A DNA stretch of 50,353 nucleotides from Kroppenstedtia sanguinis (GTDB lineage Bacteria; Bacillota; Bacilli; Thermoactinomycetales; DSM-45169): positions 1-50,353 of the forward strand of contig NZ_JBNPXF010000027.1 of NCBI RefSeq assembly GCF_050433445.1, in the 5' to 3' direction. A program made the translations under genes and the position numbers. A model generated the notes under the pieces. The model was not told where the DNA came from. It saw only the letters and a program-made list of their open reading frames with translations, and ran no database searches. Positions 8,911-17,662 of this stretch are shown here, piece after piece. Within the stretch, counting starts at the first letter, position 1. Every line of letters begins with the position of its first letter.

Positions 8911-8936
8911 TTACCCCATTTCGCTTTTGAAAAAAC
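8911..8936 (-). promoter_or_regulatory. Possible sigma-B-type promoter of the opuA operon
   Basis: Read on the minus strand, GTTTTT (8936-8931), 14 bp, then GGGTAA (8916-8911) resembles the general-stress consensus GTTTAA-N13/15-GGGWAW. The -35 is also part of the upstream ytoI terminator T-tract, so it may be fortuitous. No convincing sigma-A promoter is seen in the gap. Confidence 0.3.
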
Positions 8937-8961
8937 AAAAACCTGGGTCATCATGACCCAG
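8929..8961 (-). terminator. Rho-independent terminator after ytoI
   Basis: On the minus strand CTGGGTCA-TGA-TGACCCAG is followed by GTTTTTGTTTTTT. It separates ytoI from the opuA operon. Confidence 0.9.
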
Positions 8962-9011
8962 TCCTAAATAGATTAACATAGATTTCTTATATAGCAAAAC
9001 AACTAAATCGC

Positions 9012-10331
9012 TCACCGCTCAATCAATTGGGCAGTCACGAGAGCCTTTGCCACCATATGGCCATCTTCCACCACTTCCACGTCTACCTTGCCCACTTTTC
9101 TGCCCAGCTCAATCACTTGAGGCCGGATCAGCAACTTCCGTTCCAGTTGAACCGGCTTCAATGTATACAGAGTCAGGTTGTCTGTTACCATATCCCCGCG
9201 ATGCTGCTTGCGCAGGCGGCGATGAGCCGCTTCAGTGATGAGAGTGGTCATCACCCCTGTGGAGAGATTTCCCAGTGGATCTGTCATCTGAGGAACGACC
9301 ATCCCCTGAAATGAAATCTCTCCATTTTTCCCCTTCACCTCATCAAATCCTTGAAACACGAGATCATTGATCGTCTCTCCCATCTGAGGTTGCTTCTGCA
9401 TATATTGAAGGGATTTGATCACATCCTGACGACTGATCACTCCCAGTAATAGATGCTGTTGATTTACAACTGGCAACAATTCGATGCCTTCCCACACCAT
9501 CTCGTGGGCAGCGGTGGCCAAGGATGTTTTCGGGGTGACTGTAATCGGATTTTTCGTCATCACCCGGTCGATCCGTTCATGGAAAGCATGTCCCACCACA
9601 TCTTTGGCCGTCACCATTCCGTGCAACCGACCCTTATCGTCGACCACAGGGTAGCGGCTATGCTTTGTCTCCTGAACCGATGTATGAAAGTTTTCCACCT
9701 GATCATTTAACTTTAAAAATATAGGGGGCTGCTCCGGATTCAACATATCCTCCACCAGTAGGATCTCTTTTTTAATCAAACGGTCATAGATCGCCCGGTT
9801 GATCATCGCCGCCACAGTAAAGGTATCATAACTGCAGGAGATCACTGGCAACTCCAGTTGGTCAGCCAACTGCTTCACTTCCTCCGTGGCGTCAAATCCC
9901 CCGGTGATCAGCACAGCCGCCCCCCGTTCCAGAGAGATCCGATGGGCGTTATCCCGATTTCCGACAATCATCAGTTGTCCGGGTTCCATATAGCGGATCA
10001 TCGCTTCCAATTTCATCGCACCGATCAAAAACCGATTCAACGTTTTATGAAGACCAGCGCTCCCCCCGAGAACCTGACCGTCTACAATGTTCACCACTTC
10101 AGCAAAGGTGAGTTTTTCGATTTTGGAACGATGTTTTTTTTCAATCCGAACCGTACCCACTCGTTCCACGGTGGAGACCAGCCCCTGATTTTCCCCATCT
10201 TTGATGGCTCGGTACGCAGTTCCCTCACTGACACCCAGTTCCCGAGCGATTCGCCGAACCGAGATTTTGTGGCCGATCTCCAGATTTTCTATATATTCCA
10301 GAATCTTTTCGTGTTTTGTCGTCACGTGCAC
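9012..10331 (-). CDS. ytoI: YtoI: helix-turn-helix, DRTGG, CBS pair and hotdog domain regulator (SpxR-like)
   Basis: A 439-residue multidomain protein. There is an N-terminal winged HTH (ISVRRIARELGVSEGTAYRAI, about residues 23-45), a DRTGG domain (about 75-185), two CBS motifs (about 195-310, with VVDDKGRLHGMVTAKDV and PVVNQQHLLLGVISRQDV) and a C-terminal hotdog fold (about 325-435). This is the architecture of Bacillus YtoI and streptococcal SpxR; CBS domains suggest adenine-nucleotide sensing, but the regulated genes are not known from sequence. The start is either the GTG at 10331 or the GTG two codons later, and AAGAAGTGAG fits the second better. The 5' flank contains a decayed copy of the MITE family (10395-10540). 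Confidence 0.88.
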   Translation of the reverse strand: MHVTTKHEKILEYIENLEIGHKISVRRIARELGVSEGTAYRAIKDGENQGLVSTVERVGTVRIEKKHRSKIEKLTFAEVVNIVDGQVLGGSAGLHKTLNRFLIGAMKLEAMIRYMEPGQLMIVGNRDNAHRISLERGAAVLITGGFDATEEVKQLADQLELPVISCSYDTFTVAAMINRAIYDRLIKKEILLVEDMLNPEQPPIFLKLNDQVENFHTSVQETKHSRYPVVDDKGRLHGMVTAKDVVGHAFHERIDRVMTKNPITVTPKTSLATAAHEMVWEGIELLPVVNQQHLLLGVISRQDVIKSLQYMQKQPQMGETINDLVFQGFDEVKGKNGEISFQGMVVPQMTDPLGNLSTGVMTTLITEAAHRRLRKQHRGDMVTDNLTLYTLKPVQLERKLLIRPQVIELGRKVGKVDVEVVEDGHMVAKALVTAQLIER

Positions 10332-10394
10332 TCACTTCTTTCCCCGTGTTCTATTATCTCTTTAGATCACCTTGATCCTATTTTTCGCAAATCG

Positions 10395-10540
10395 AGAGCA
10401 GGAGGGCGGAGGGACGGCCCCGATCTCTTATAAAAACGCATAGGGAGACCCAGGAATGGTAAGTCTGCTCCCTTGAGTGCATCGCGAGACCAAAAACAGA
10501 ATGCCCTATGAGTGCAAAGGCGAGTCAAATCCCTCTCTGC
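10395..10540. repeat. Decayed fragment of the MITE family (copy A)
   Basis: The stretch with GGGACGGCCCCGATCTCTTA, then AACGCATAGGGAGACCCAGG and later ATGCCCTATGAGTGCAAAGG aligns by eye, in the same order and spacing, with the reverse complement of the central part of the copy at 45777-46004. Terminal repeats and target duplications are no longer visible. It fills most of the roughly 340-bp gene-free gap between ytoI and the next gene; I see nothing else there apart from terminator-like hairpins. Confidence 0.6.
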
Positions 10541-10626
10541 GCCCTGCGATGATTTTACATACCACAACCGAAGAGGCCCTATATCGACGCTTTCTTCCAC
10601 ATTATACATGAGCATGGAGTGGAAAC

Positions 10627-10688
10627 CAAAAAACCCCCCGTCCAACGGGTTTCATATAAAAAGAGAGCTCCCTGCTCAGGGGGCTCTC
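10627..10688 (-). terminator. Terminator(s) after the small membrane protein gene
   Basis: On the minus strand GAGAGCCCCCTG-AGC-AGGGAGCTCTC is followed by TTTTTAT (10688-10657). The hairpin includes the last codons of the gene. A second hairpin (ACCCGT...ACGGGGGGT with TTTTTT) follows at 10652-10627. Confidence 0.8.
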
Positions 10689-10972
10689 TGCCACTTCCTT
10701 TTGAGGGTGGCGGGTGCAGCCATCGATTTTTTTTGTTTTTCCGCTTGCAGCCACCGCAGGCGACGTGCCTTCTCATCCTTTTGTCTCTTTTCCCGGTCCA
10801 GCTGCAGGACCATTCGCCAATTGGCCGCAATCACCAAGTAAGCAAAGGCCAACCAACTCAAAGCAAACAGCGATGATCCTTGGAGAGTCATCGATACCGG
10901 AATGCGGGGCACGGCGATCAACAAGAGTGCCAGGGCGACTACCAGAGCGATTTCGTGTTTGGTACGAAACAA
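10676..10972 (-). CDS. Small membrane protein of unknown function, 98 aa
   Basis: Not recognised. Two hydrophobic segments (IALVVALALLLIAVP at about residues 8-22, and LFALSWLAFAYLVIAANW at about 35-52) are followed by a long, highly basic tail (LDREKRQKDEKARRLRWLQAEKQKK) that is probably helical and cytoplasmic. It starts at TTG with AGGGGGAGG 5 nt upstream and has its own terminator overlapping the stop. It stands alone between ytkL and ytoI. Confidence 0.7.
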   Translation of the reverse strand: MFRTKHEIALVVALALLLIAVPRIPVSMTLQGSSLFALSWLAFAYLVIAANWRMVLQLDREKRQKDEKARRLRWLQAEKQKKSMAAPATLKRKWQRAP

Positions 10973-11035
10973 AGATGCCTCCCCCTTTTATCCCATCTAT
11001 TCTTATCTATACAGATCCCACCGGGAAAAAATGCA

Positions 11036-11068
11036 CAAAAAAAAGAGGCGGTGGGTTGCACCGTCTCC
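11036..11068 (-). terminator. Rho-independent terminator after ytkL
   Basis: On the minus strand GAGACGGTG and CACCGCCTC pair with one mismatch, followed by TTTTTTTT. Confidence 0.8.
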
Positions 11069-11161
11069 AATTAGGGGGTTTTCATCCTAACTCAATCCTA
11101 GTTCTTGGACATTACAGGGAAGTTACATCCAATTTACATTTTGTTATCCCATAAGTATTTT

Positions 11162-11854
11162 TTAAAGTTTGAAGGATTCTCCGGGCTGGATCACTTGACC
11201 GTCAAGTTGTTTCTCCGACAAACGACGGACAAAAAGGTCGGCATCCTGTTCAATCAGCGGGAAGGTATTATAATGCATCGGTACCGTTTTTCCGGCGCCG
11301 ATCCATTCCGCTGCGATCAAGGCATCCTCTGGACCCATCGTGAAGTTATCCCCGATCGGCAGCAACGCCAGATCGATATCGTTCAACTCACCGATCAGCT
11401 TCATATCGGAAAAAAGACTCGTATCTCCGGCGTGATAGATCGTTTTCCCACCCAGAGTCAGCAAACATCCCGTCGGCATACCCAAGTAAACAATCTCTTT
11501 TTTCTCGGGATCGATGTGGGCCGACCCATGAAAGGCTTGGGTCAGTTTCACCTGTCCGAAATCAAATGAATGACTGCCTCCGATATGCATCGCATGAACA
11601 TTTTCCACTCCCTGAAACCCGAGCCAATGAGCCAATTCGTTATTGGCGATCACGGTGGCACCTGTTCGCTTGGCGATCTCCACAGTATCCCCCACATGAT
11701 CCTCATGACCGTGGGTCAACAGGATGTAATCCACATCGATCTCTTCCGGCCGGGCTTGGGCCAGTGGATTTCCCCCCAGAAACGGATCGATGATTAACCC
11801 GATCCCCGCTTCTCGGAATTCAAAACAACTTTGGCCATGAAATGTGATTTGCAT
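11162..11854 (-). CDS. ytkL: UPF0173 metallo-beta-lactamase-fold hydrolase (YtkL)
   Basis: A 230-residue MBL-fold protein with the family opening MQITFHGQSCFEF, the metal-binding THGHEDHVGD motif (about residues 53-62), a later HAGDTSLF and the C-terminal MHYNTFP. This is the UPF0173/YtkL group of metal-dependent hydrolases, whose substrate is not established. I chose the ATG at 11854 because GGAGGG precedes it by 6 nt and family members begin this way. ytkL lies near ytoI in Bacilli, as here. Confidence 0.92.
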   Translation of the reverse strand: MQITFHGQSCFEFREAGIGLIIDPFLGGNPLAQARPEEIDVDYILLTHGHEDHVGDTVEIAKRTGATVIANNELAHWLGFQGVENVHAMHIGGSHSFDFGQVKLTQAFHGSAHIDPEKKEIVYLGMPTGCLLTLGGKTIYHAGDTSLFSDMKLIGELNDIDLALLPIGDNFTMGPEDALIAAEWIGAGKTVPMHYNTFPLIEQDADLFVRRLSEKQLDGQVIQPGESFKL

Positions 11855-11873
11855 CGCATTCCCTCCACTTCGA

Positions 11874-12260
11874 CTATTTTTTGTGTGGGTTCGGATCTCG
11901 CTCATCCATCGCCCGGTGCCCATAGATTTCCTGCAACGGTTTTCCCAGGATTTGCATGATATCTGTCATCAATTGTCCCATCCGGGCTTCGGCTTCCATG
12001 TAATGAAGAAGTTGGGGGTCGGATTGCATCTCATTCATCAACTGATTCAGCTCACTCACCATTTCCTGACGCGGTTTCCGACCTTGCATCTGGAGGGTCT
12101 GCACCTCATCTGCCACCTGTCTGTACTGTTCCAGGATTCGGTGATGGTCGGGATGTTGGCTCGCCTGGTGCCAAGCGCTCTGCAACCCTTTCATCTCATC
12201 CGAGTTTTGCAATGCCCGGGACAGTTCGTACGCCTTGTCATAAGGATTTACGCTACTCAT
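11874..12260 (-). CDS. yheA: YheA-like protein of the YlbF/YmcA family
   Basis: A 128-residue, almost entirely helical and charged protein, with NPYDKAYELSRALQNSDEMKGLQSAW at the N-terminus and a conserved-looking MEAEARMGQLMTDIMQILGKPLQEIYG near residues 90-115. Size and composition fit the YlbF/YmcA superfamily member YheA (UPF0342). The ATG at 12260 follows GGAAGGAGAGGT. It ends 19 bp before ytkL, so they may be co-transcribed. In Bacillus subtilis yheA lies beside yheC and yheD, as it does here, divergently. Confidence 0.85.
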   Translation of the reverse strand: MSSVNPYDKAYELSRALQNSDEMKGLQSAWHQASQHPDHHRILEQYRQVADEVQTLQMQGRKPRQEMVSELNQLMNEMQSDPQLLHYMEAEARMGQLMTDIMQILGKPLQEIYGHRAMDERDPNPHKK

Positions 12261-12352
12261 GCTACCTCTCCTTCCCCCTCTATGCATATACCACAAAATC
12301 GTGAAAAAAAACTTCCTTTGCCCTAAATTGGCGATCACACCCCTTTTTATTC

Positions 12353-12380
12353 ACCGGCGAATACATGCCTACATACCCTA
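12353..12380 (+). promoter_or_regulatory. Candidate sigma-K promoter of the YheC/YheD-type operon
   Basis: AC at 12353-12354, 17 bp, then CATACCCTA at 12372-12380 fits the late mother-cell consensus AC-N16/17-CATANNNTA. The ATG of the first gene is 31 bp downstream. Timing in the late mother cell is what spore-coat-associated proteins would need. By eye only. Confidence 0.5.
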
Positions 12381-12411
12381 TAGCAGTCATTTATAGCGGA
12401 AGGGGATCCAC

Positions 12412-13842
12412 ATGGGGCATGCCAGAATCATGATCCAGGTCTTGTCAGAACGGTATTTCCCCCCACAGGTCAACATGGTTGTCAGCCAGTCACTCGCCAA
12501 TCGACTCCAACTTCCGAATCACCCCATCTGGGCAACTTTCGGCAGGTCTTCAGATACTGCCATCATTACCACCATCCAAACACAGACTCCCCTTGTCCGG
12601 ATCCATTCCCGGCTGGCGGAAAAACTAAAGATCCGCAACCAACAAAGCTTAAACATCTATTACGATACCCGAAACGCAAAACTTCATTTCGGACCTGTCC
12701 TCGGGATTCTGATCAATCAAGACGTGCTAGGCAACGACAAATTAAGATTTGGCATGATGACCCGCTTTCTTGAAGAGTGTGCCCAGGCCTGCGCTTCCAA
12801 AGGAGTAGCTTTGGTCGTCTTTTCCCCTGAAGAGATTCGCTTATCCAAAGGCTTCCTCCGGGGATGGACTTATCAAGGGAAACAGTGGAGTCTGACCGAA
12901 GCTCCCTTCCCGGATACCGTATACAATCGCATCACCTCCCGTCGCATTGAACGACGGCGAGAATTACAACAAAAACTGTCGATCTTGAGGAATACCTACC
13001 AAATTCCCGTATTTAACGAAACTTTTTTAAACAAACAACAAGTCCACAATCTGTTAGCCAAAGATGTTCACATGCGTCTACTTTTACCTGAAACCTACTC
13101 CTACAAGCCCAAACGGCTTCGGGGCATGCTGAACAGGCACAATGTGGTCTATCTGAAGCCGACCAACGGCAGTCTGGGGCAGGGAATCATTCGCGTCACC
13201 GCCGTTGATAAAAAATGGGTTTGCCAGTATACGGAGGCCACACGTACGGTCACAAGGGTCTTTCCCCGTGTAGAGGAAGCCTTTCGCCATCTCCGACAAA
13301 AAATCATAGGTTCCCGATCTCCATATCTGATCCAACAAGGATTGAATCTGGTGAAGTGGGATGGACGCCCCGTCGACTTTCGGGTGTTGATCCAAAAGAA
13401 TGGAAAAGGAGTCTGGTCGGTCACCTCCACGGTAGCCCGAGTGGCCAATGACCAACACATCGTATCCAATCTCGCCCGGGGCGGAACTCTTCGGAAAGCC
13501 GGTGAGGTCCTTGCCGCTGTCCAAGCGGTTAACAAACCCACCCTCCAACAGATCCGGAATAAGGCATTGTCCATCGTTGAAACCTTTGAACGGCTTTCCC
13601 AAGGTCACTATGCCGAGCTGGGGGTGGATCTGGTCCTGGATCGACAGGGGAAACTCTGGTTGCTGGAGCTCAACTCCAAACCCTCCAAAACCGATGAAAC
13701 CGTCAATCCATCGACGGTGATCCGCCCTTCTGTCAACCGTCTGGTTGACTACGTCTCCTACATTACCGGTTGGGATTCGTTCCTGACAACAGGAAACCCA
13801 GAATTCCCGAAACAGCCAGATCGAACCAGGAGGAAAAGATAA
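12412..13842 (+). CDS. YheC/YheD-family endospore coat-associated protein (ATP-grasp), paralogue 1
   Basis: 476 residues. The C-terminal half is an ATP-grasp-like domain: VVYLKPTNGSLGQGIIRV (about 243-260) as the nucleotide-binding loop, VDFRVLIQKNGKGVW (about 322-336), and YAELGVDLVLDRQGKLWLLELNSKP (about 398-424) with the acidic metal ligands. The N-terminal half contains the family phrase LPNHPIWATFG and FGPVLGILIN. The family is associated with the endospore coat in Bacillus; its substrate is unknown. The ATG follows GAAGGGGATC. The stop overlaps the next ATG by one base (TAATG). Four related genes in a row suggest tandem duplication. Confidence 0.88.
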   Translation: MGHARIMIQVLSERYFPPQVNMVVSQSLANRLQLPNHPIWATFGRSSDTAIITTIQTQTPLVRIHSRLAEKLKIRNQQSLNIYYDTRNAKLHFGPVLGILINQDVLGNDKLRFGMMTRFLEECAQACASKGVALVVFSPEEIRLSKGFLRGWTYQGKQWSLTEAPFPDTVYNRITSRRIERRRELQQKLSILRNTYQIPVFNETFLNKQQVHNLLAKDVHMRLLLPETYSYKPKRLRGMLNRHNVVYLKPTNGSLGQGIIRVTAVDKKWVCQYTEATRTVTRVFPRVEEAFRHLRQKIIGSRSPYLIQQGLNLVKWDGRPVDFRVLIQKNGKGVWSVTSTVARVANDQHIVSNLARGGTLRKAGEVLAAVQAVNKPTLQQIRNKALSIVETFERLSQGHYAELGVDLVLDRQGKLWLLELNSKPSKTDETVNPSTVIRPSVNRLVDYVSYITGWDSFLTTGNPEFPKQPDRTRRKR

Positions 13843-14960
13843 TGAAATCCTCGGCTTATACTTTGGGGGTCGTTACTTGCCGTTTGTCGGGGCAGACCCC
13901 TCCTTTCAACGAAACCGGATATTTCAAGGATTTGACGATCGAAGGAGCTTCCGCAGGAATTCAACTGATTATCTTCCCGCCCATGAATGTCAACTGGAAA
14001 ACCCGCCGGGTGACAGCATGGAGATATCATCCACCAGTCCGCAGATGGCTAAAAGAAAGTCATCCGATTCCCTATCTGATCTATGATCGCTGTTATTATA
14101 CGGACACCCATCATTATCGGCTTTACAAACCATACATCGATCGTTTACGACGAGATCCATCTATCCACCTTTTAGGAAAACCTTTGAGCGGAAAGCTACA
14201 AACCCACCTCATTGTGCAAAAAAGCAAATTCTTGACGCCTTTTCTCTTGCCTACCAAAAAACTGACCTCCACAGCGGATCTGATCTCAGGGATGAAACAG
14301 TACGCTTCTGTCTTGATCAAACCCAACGGAGGCAGCCATGGCAAGGGGGTAGCCGCCATTGTAGACCAAGATCGATCTTTTCGCGTAGGAGGCCGTTCCA
14401 AAACCAACCGACCCTTTCATCTGATCCTCCATTCCGAAAACTCCCTGATCAACTGGGTAAGAAGATTTATCGGTCAAACTCCGTACATCATTCAGCCCTT
14501 CCTCCATCTGAAGTCCATAGACGGCCGTCCCTTTGATATACGAATCCTGGTGCAAAAGAACGGGGAAGGCAAATGGGTGACTACAGGAACAGCTGTCCGG
14601 ACGGGCAAACCGGGTTCATTAACTTCCAACTTGCATGGGGGAGGTCACGCGGAGAACACAGAAGCATTTCTGAGCAAAAATTACTCTCCAGAAAAGGCGA
14701 AGGATATTTTGCAATCCATTCAATATTTGTCCGAAAATGTTCCCATACAGATTGAACAAGAACATGGAAGACTGTTGGAGCTGGGTCTGGATGTAGGCGT
14801 CGACCGTCAAGGAAATGTTTGGTTTTTAGAAGCCAATTCCAAACCTGGGAGAAGCGTTTTTCTCCAAACCGGAGATCGGGAGGTTCAACGGCAATCCGTT
14901 CGACTGCCCATCCAATATGCCTTGACCCTGTTCAAAGGGCTGACAGGAGGGTATTTATGA
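13842..14960 (+). CDS. YheC/YheD-family endospore coat-associated protein (ATP-grasp), paralogue 2
   Basis: 372 residues, shorter than its neighbours because most of the N-terminal domain is missing; it opens directly with MKSSAYTLGVVTCR and a YDRCYYTDTHHYR segment. The ATP-grasp part is complete: VLIKPNGGSHGKGVAAIV (about 160-177), RPFDIRILVQKNGEGKW (about 228-244) and LLELGLDVGVDRQGNVWFLEANSKPG (about 308-333). The start is fixed by AGGAGGAAAAG and the TAATG overlap with paralogue 1. Its stop overlaps the next start (ATGA), so the genes are translationally coupled. The shorter form resembles YheC more than YheD, but I would not assign a symbol without alignment. Confidence 0.87.
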   Translation: MKSSAYTLGVVTCRLSGQTPPFNETGYFKDLTIEGASAGIQLIIFPPMNVNWKTRRVTAWRYHPPVRRWLKESHPIPYLIYDRCYYTDTHHYRLYKPYIDRLRRDPSIHLLGKPLSGKLQTHLIVQKSKFLTPFLLPTKKLTSTADLISGMKQYASVLIKPNGGSHGKGVAAIVDQDRSFRVGGRSKTNRPFHLILHSENSLINWVRRFIGQTPYIIQPFLHLKSIDGRPFDIRILVQKNGEGKWVTTGTAVRTGKPGSLTSNLHGGGHAENTEAFLSKNYSPEKAKDILQSIQYLSENVPIQIEQEHGRLLELGLDVGVDRQGNVWFLEANSKPGRSVFLQTGDREVQRQSVRLPIQYALTLFKGLTGGYL

Positions 14961-16327
14961 GCTCCATCATCTGTCGGGTTCACCCCCTCCCTTCAGGCAA
15001 ACAAGGAGTTTGGTTATCATCGGCGCTGATGAGGGAGTGGGGATGCCAACAGGGACAATCCATTAGAATACGAATCGGTGGTAAAAGCTTGATCACCCGC
15101 ATTCTCGGGGATCGCCATCGAGGGAGGATTATCCTCCTGCCCCGGTCATTGGCTACACAGTTGCGACTTCCGTGGTTCGGTGAGACCCGTGCTGTTTTCC
15201 GGAATAAAGAGTTACGCTTGGGACCGGTCCTCGGGATTCTGACCACAGGATTCACCGGCTCTTCCTCCACACCCTTCGGCTCCCGTTCCGCTCTTTTCCG
15301 CCAGTTCCTGATTGCCTCCAGAGAGGATCGTCCCTTTTTTTATGTGTTCACACCGGAAATGATTGACTGGACCCGTCAGGTGGTTTACGGGTGGTTCTAC
15401 CGCAAAGATCTCAGTGGGGTTTACCGTTGGATTCGCAAACGGGCCCCCTTGCCGGATGTGGTATATGAGCGGGTCCCCAACCGAAAAGCAGAGGCACAGA
15501 GCCAAGTGCAGACCTGTCGTCGTCTCTTTCAACAAATGGGGGTCCCCATCTTTAACCAAGGTTTTTTCAACAAATGGATGGTCCATGAAGCACTCTACAA
15601 CCATCCGCTCACCCTGGGCTGTATCCCAGAAGCACATCGTTCTCCCTCCATCCAGACCGTCCAGGACATGTTGGAACGGCATCGGATGGTCTATCTCAAA
15701 CCTAGTGGCGGCAGCCTCGGTCTGGGGATTTTTCGGATCACCCGGGGACCCCAGGGCGATTATTACTGTCGATTTCGAAATGGGGACCGCAATGTCCTGC
15801 GCAAATTCCGCTCCCTGCCCCCACTCATGACGCAAATTTTCGGACGGCAACTCAACGGACTTTCACGCTATTTAGTCCAACAGGGAATCCGCTTGATCAA
15901 GCATGAAGGCCGTGCAGTCGACTTCCGGGTCCATATGCACAAGGATCGATCTGGCAGGTGGACCGTTGCGGGAATCGGCGCCAAAGTGGCAGGAGCCGGC
16001 AGTGTCACAACTCACGGTCGAACCGGAGGCTCCCTTCTCTCCATCTCGGAATTGTTGAAAAAAACCTTCCCTGAAAAAGCAACTGACATGGAAAATCGGA
16101 TCAAGGAGACGTCCATCCGCATCTGTAACGCCTTAGAAGGCCATGTGAAAGGGCCGCTGGGGGAACTGGGTCTAGATATCGGTGTGGATTATCAGCAAAG
16201 AGTGTGGTTGTTTGAGGCCAACTCCAAACCGGGACGCCATATTTTCCTCCACCCCTCCCTGTGGGATGCCGGAAAACAGTCAGCGCATTATATCACGGAC
16301 TACAGCTTGAAACTGGCCAAATTTTAG
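14957..16327 (+). CDS. YheC/YheD-family endospore coat-associated protein (ATP-grasp), paralogue 3
   Basis: 456 residues. The N-terminal domain has LRLPWFGETRAVF and GPVLGILTTGF. The ATP-grasp half has MVYLKPSGGSLGLGIFRIT, AVDFRVHMHKDRSGRWTV and LGELGLDIGVDYQQRVWLFEANSKPG. The conserved YERVPNRKAE motif (Y-N/E-R-I/V-P-S/N-R in all but paralogue 2) precedes the central F-N-x-x-F-F/L-N-K segment. The ATG at 14957 overlaps the previous stop by 4 bp and has AGGAGG 6-7 nt upstream; sequence before it is the tail of paralogue 2 in another frame. Confidence 0.88.
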   Translation: MSSIICRVHPLPSGKQGVWLSSALMREWGCQQGQSIRIRIGGKSLITRILGDRHRGRIILLPRSLATQLRLPWFGETRAVFRNKELRLGPVLGILTTGFTGSSSTPFGSRSALFRQFLIASREDRPFFYVFTPEMIDWTRQVVYGWFYRKDLSGVYRWIRKRAPLPDVVYERVPNRKAEAQSQVQTCRRLFQQMGVPIFNQGFFNKWMVHEALYNHPLTLGCIPEAHRSPSIQTVQDMLERHRMVYLKPSGGSLGLGIFRITRGPQGDYYCRFRNGDRNVLRKFRSLPPLMTQIFGRQLNGLSRYLVQQGIRLIKHEGRAVDFRVHMHKDRSGRWTVAGIGAKVAGAGSVTTHGRTGGSLLSISELLKKTFPEKATDMENRIKETSIRICNALEGHVKGPLGELGLDIGVDYQQRVWLFEANSKPGRHIFLHPSLWDAGKQSAHYITDYSLKLAKF

Positions 16328-16342
16328 AAAGGGGGTCATCCC

Positions 16343-17659
16343 TTGAGTAAATTTCTTCACACAGGCTGGCTGGTTTTTCCCTTGCGGGTGGCTCCAGGCC
16401 ACCTCCGCTTTATCCCCCGCGGACAGCCCACCTCTCCTTCCCTCCCTTCTCTCCTATCCATGCGGTTGGGATCACAGTGGGTAAAGAAAGTGCGGATTGA
16501 TTCATCTGGAACCTCCACCCCGCTTCAGATGAAATGGCCGGCCCAGCTAAGAAAAAACAAAAACGGACAGGTTCAAGCCGGTCCTTTTATCGCGATCTTA
16601 ACTTCTGCAGGGGAGGGTGGATTTCGTGGCAATGTGTCCAATTTTTCCGATCTGATCCGCACAGGTCGGCGGATGGGTGTCACCGTCTATGTCCTGACAC
16701 CAGAGGGGCTTCGACCGGGAGCAAAAACCGTAAAGGGCTTCCTCTTAAACCCCCATAGCAAAGGACCTCGCTGGGTAGCCACCACGCTGCCGCTGCCGGA
16801 TGTGGTGTACAACCGGATTCCCTCTCGTCGCCATGAGATGCGCCCGGCAGAACAAAAAGCTTTGGCCATCCTCTCGACGATGCCCGGAATTCATCTCTTT
16901 AACCCCGCATTCTTCAACAAGTGGACCCTGTTTCTCCACATGGGTCGCTCGGAAAAATTGAGCCGTCTGCTTCCCGATACAGTGGAATGGGAGGGCGGCA
17001 CCCGACTGGATGAGATGGTAAAAAAGCATTCCACTCTGTTTCTCAAGCCAGTGAATGGGAAAGCCGGGAACGGGATGATCCGGATCAGCCAGCAGGAGAG
17101 AGGTTACGAAATCATCCATCAAACTCTACGTGGGAAACAAAGGTTTCACAGCAGCGACGACAAGCTTCGAAGCAAGTTGAAAGCACTGACCCGGAACCGG
17201 AAATATATTCTACAACAGGGAATCCAGCTGGCTCGCTATCGCGGGCGCCCCTTCGATCTGCGTCTGTTGTTACAAAAGAAAGGGACCGGCCAATGGGATG
17301 TCACCGGAATCGGAGTTCGTGTGGCAGGTGGGGGAGCGATCAGCACCCATGTGCCCATGGGTGGCTCCATCGCTCCCATCGGAGAGGTTCTCCGCAGCCT
17401 GTTTGGAAATCAAGCTTCCACCATCACAGAACACCTCCAGTCCACCGCTTTGGAAATTGCCAGCCATATCGAAAAAGAAGAAGGGAAAAACCTTGGAGAA
17501 ATGTCCATGGACCTAGGGCTGGAACCCGACGGGAAGATCTGGTTTTTTGAAGCCAATGCTAAACCGATGAAATTTGATGAGCCGGTCATCCGACAAAAAT
17601 CCTTGCGCCGCCTGATTGAATACTCCCTCTACTTGAGTGGTTACGCTCGGAGGTCATAA
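16343..17659 (+). CDS. YheC/YheD-family endospore coat-associated protein (ATP-grasp), paralogue 4
   Basis: 438 residues with the same order of motifs: GPFIAILTSAG, YNRIPSRRHEMR, LFLKPVNGKAGNGMIRI, RPFDLRLLLQKKGTGQWDV and LGEMSMDLGLEPDGKIWFFEANAKPM. The final phrase has NAKP in place of NSKP and the motif before it is MSMDLGLEPDG, so this is the most diverged copy. The start is TTG with AAAGGGGGTC upstream, 15 bp after paralogue 3. It is followed within 3 bp by an acetyltransferase gene. Confidence 0.86.
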   Translation: MSKFLHTGWLVFPLRVAPGHLRFIPRGQPTSPSLPSLLSMRLGSQWVKKVRIDSSGTSTPLQMKWPAQLRKNKNGQVQAGPFIAILTSAGEGGFRGNVSNFSDLIRTGRRMGVTVYVLTPEGLRPGAKTVKGFLLNPHSKGPRWVATTLPLPDVVYNRIPSRRHEMRPAEQKALAILSTMPGIHLFNPAFFNKWTLFLHMGRSEKLSRLLPDTVEWEGGTRLDEMVKKHSTLFLKPVNGKAGNGMIRISQQERGYEIIHQTLRGKQRFHSSDDKLRSKLKALTRNRKYILQQGIQLARYRGRPFDLRLLLQKKGTGQWDVTGIGVRVAGGGAISTHVPMGGSIAPIGEVLRSLFGNQASTITEHLQSTALEIASHIEKEEGKNLGEMSMDLGLEPDGKIWFFEANAKPMKFDEPVIRQKSLRRLIEYSLYLSGYARRS

Positions 17660-17662
17660 ACA

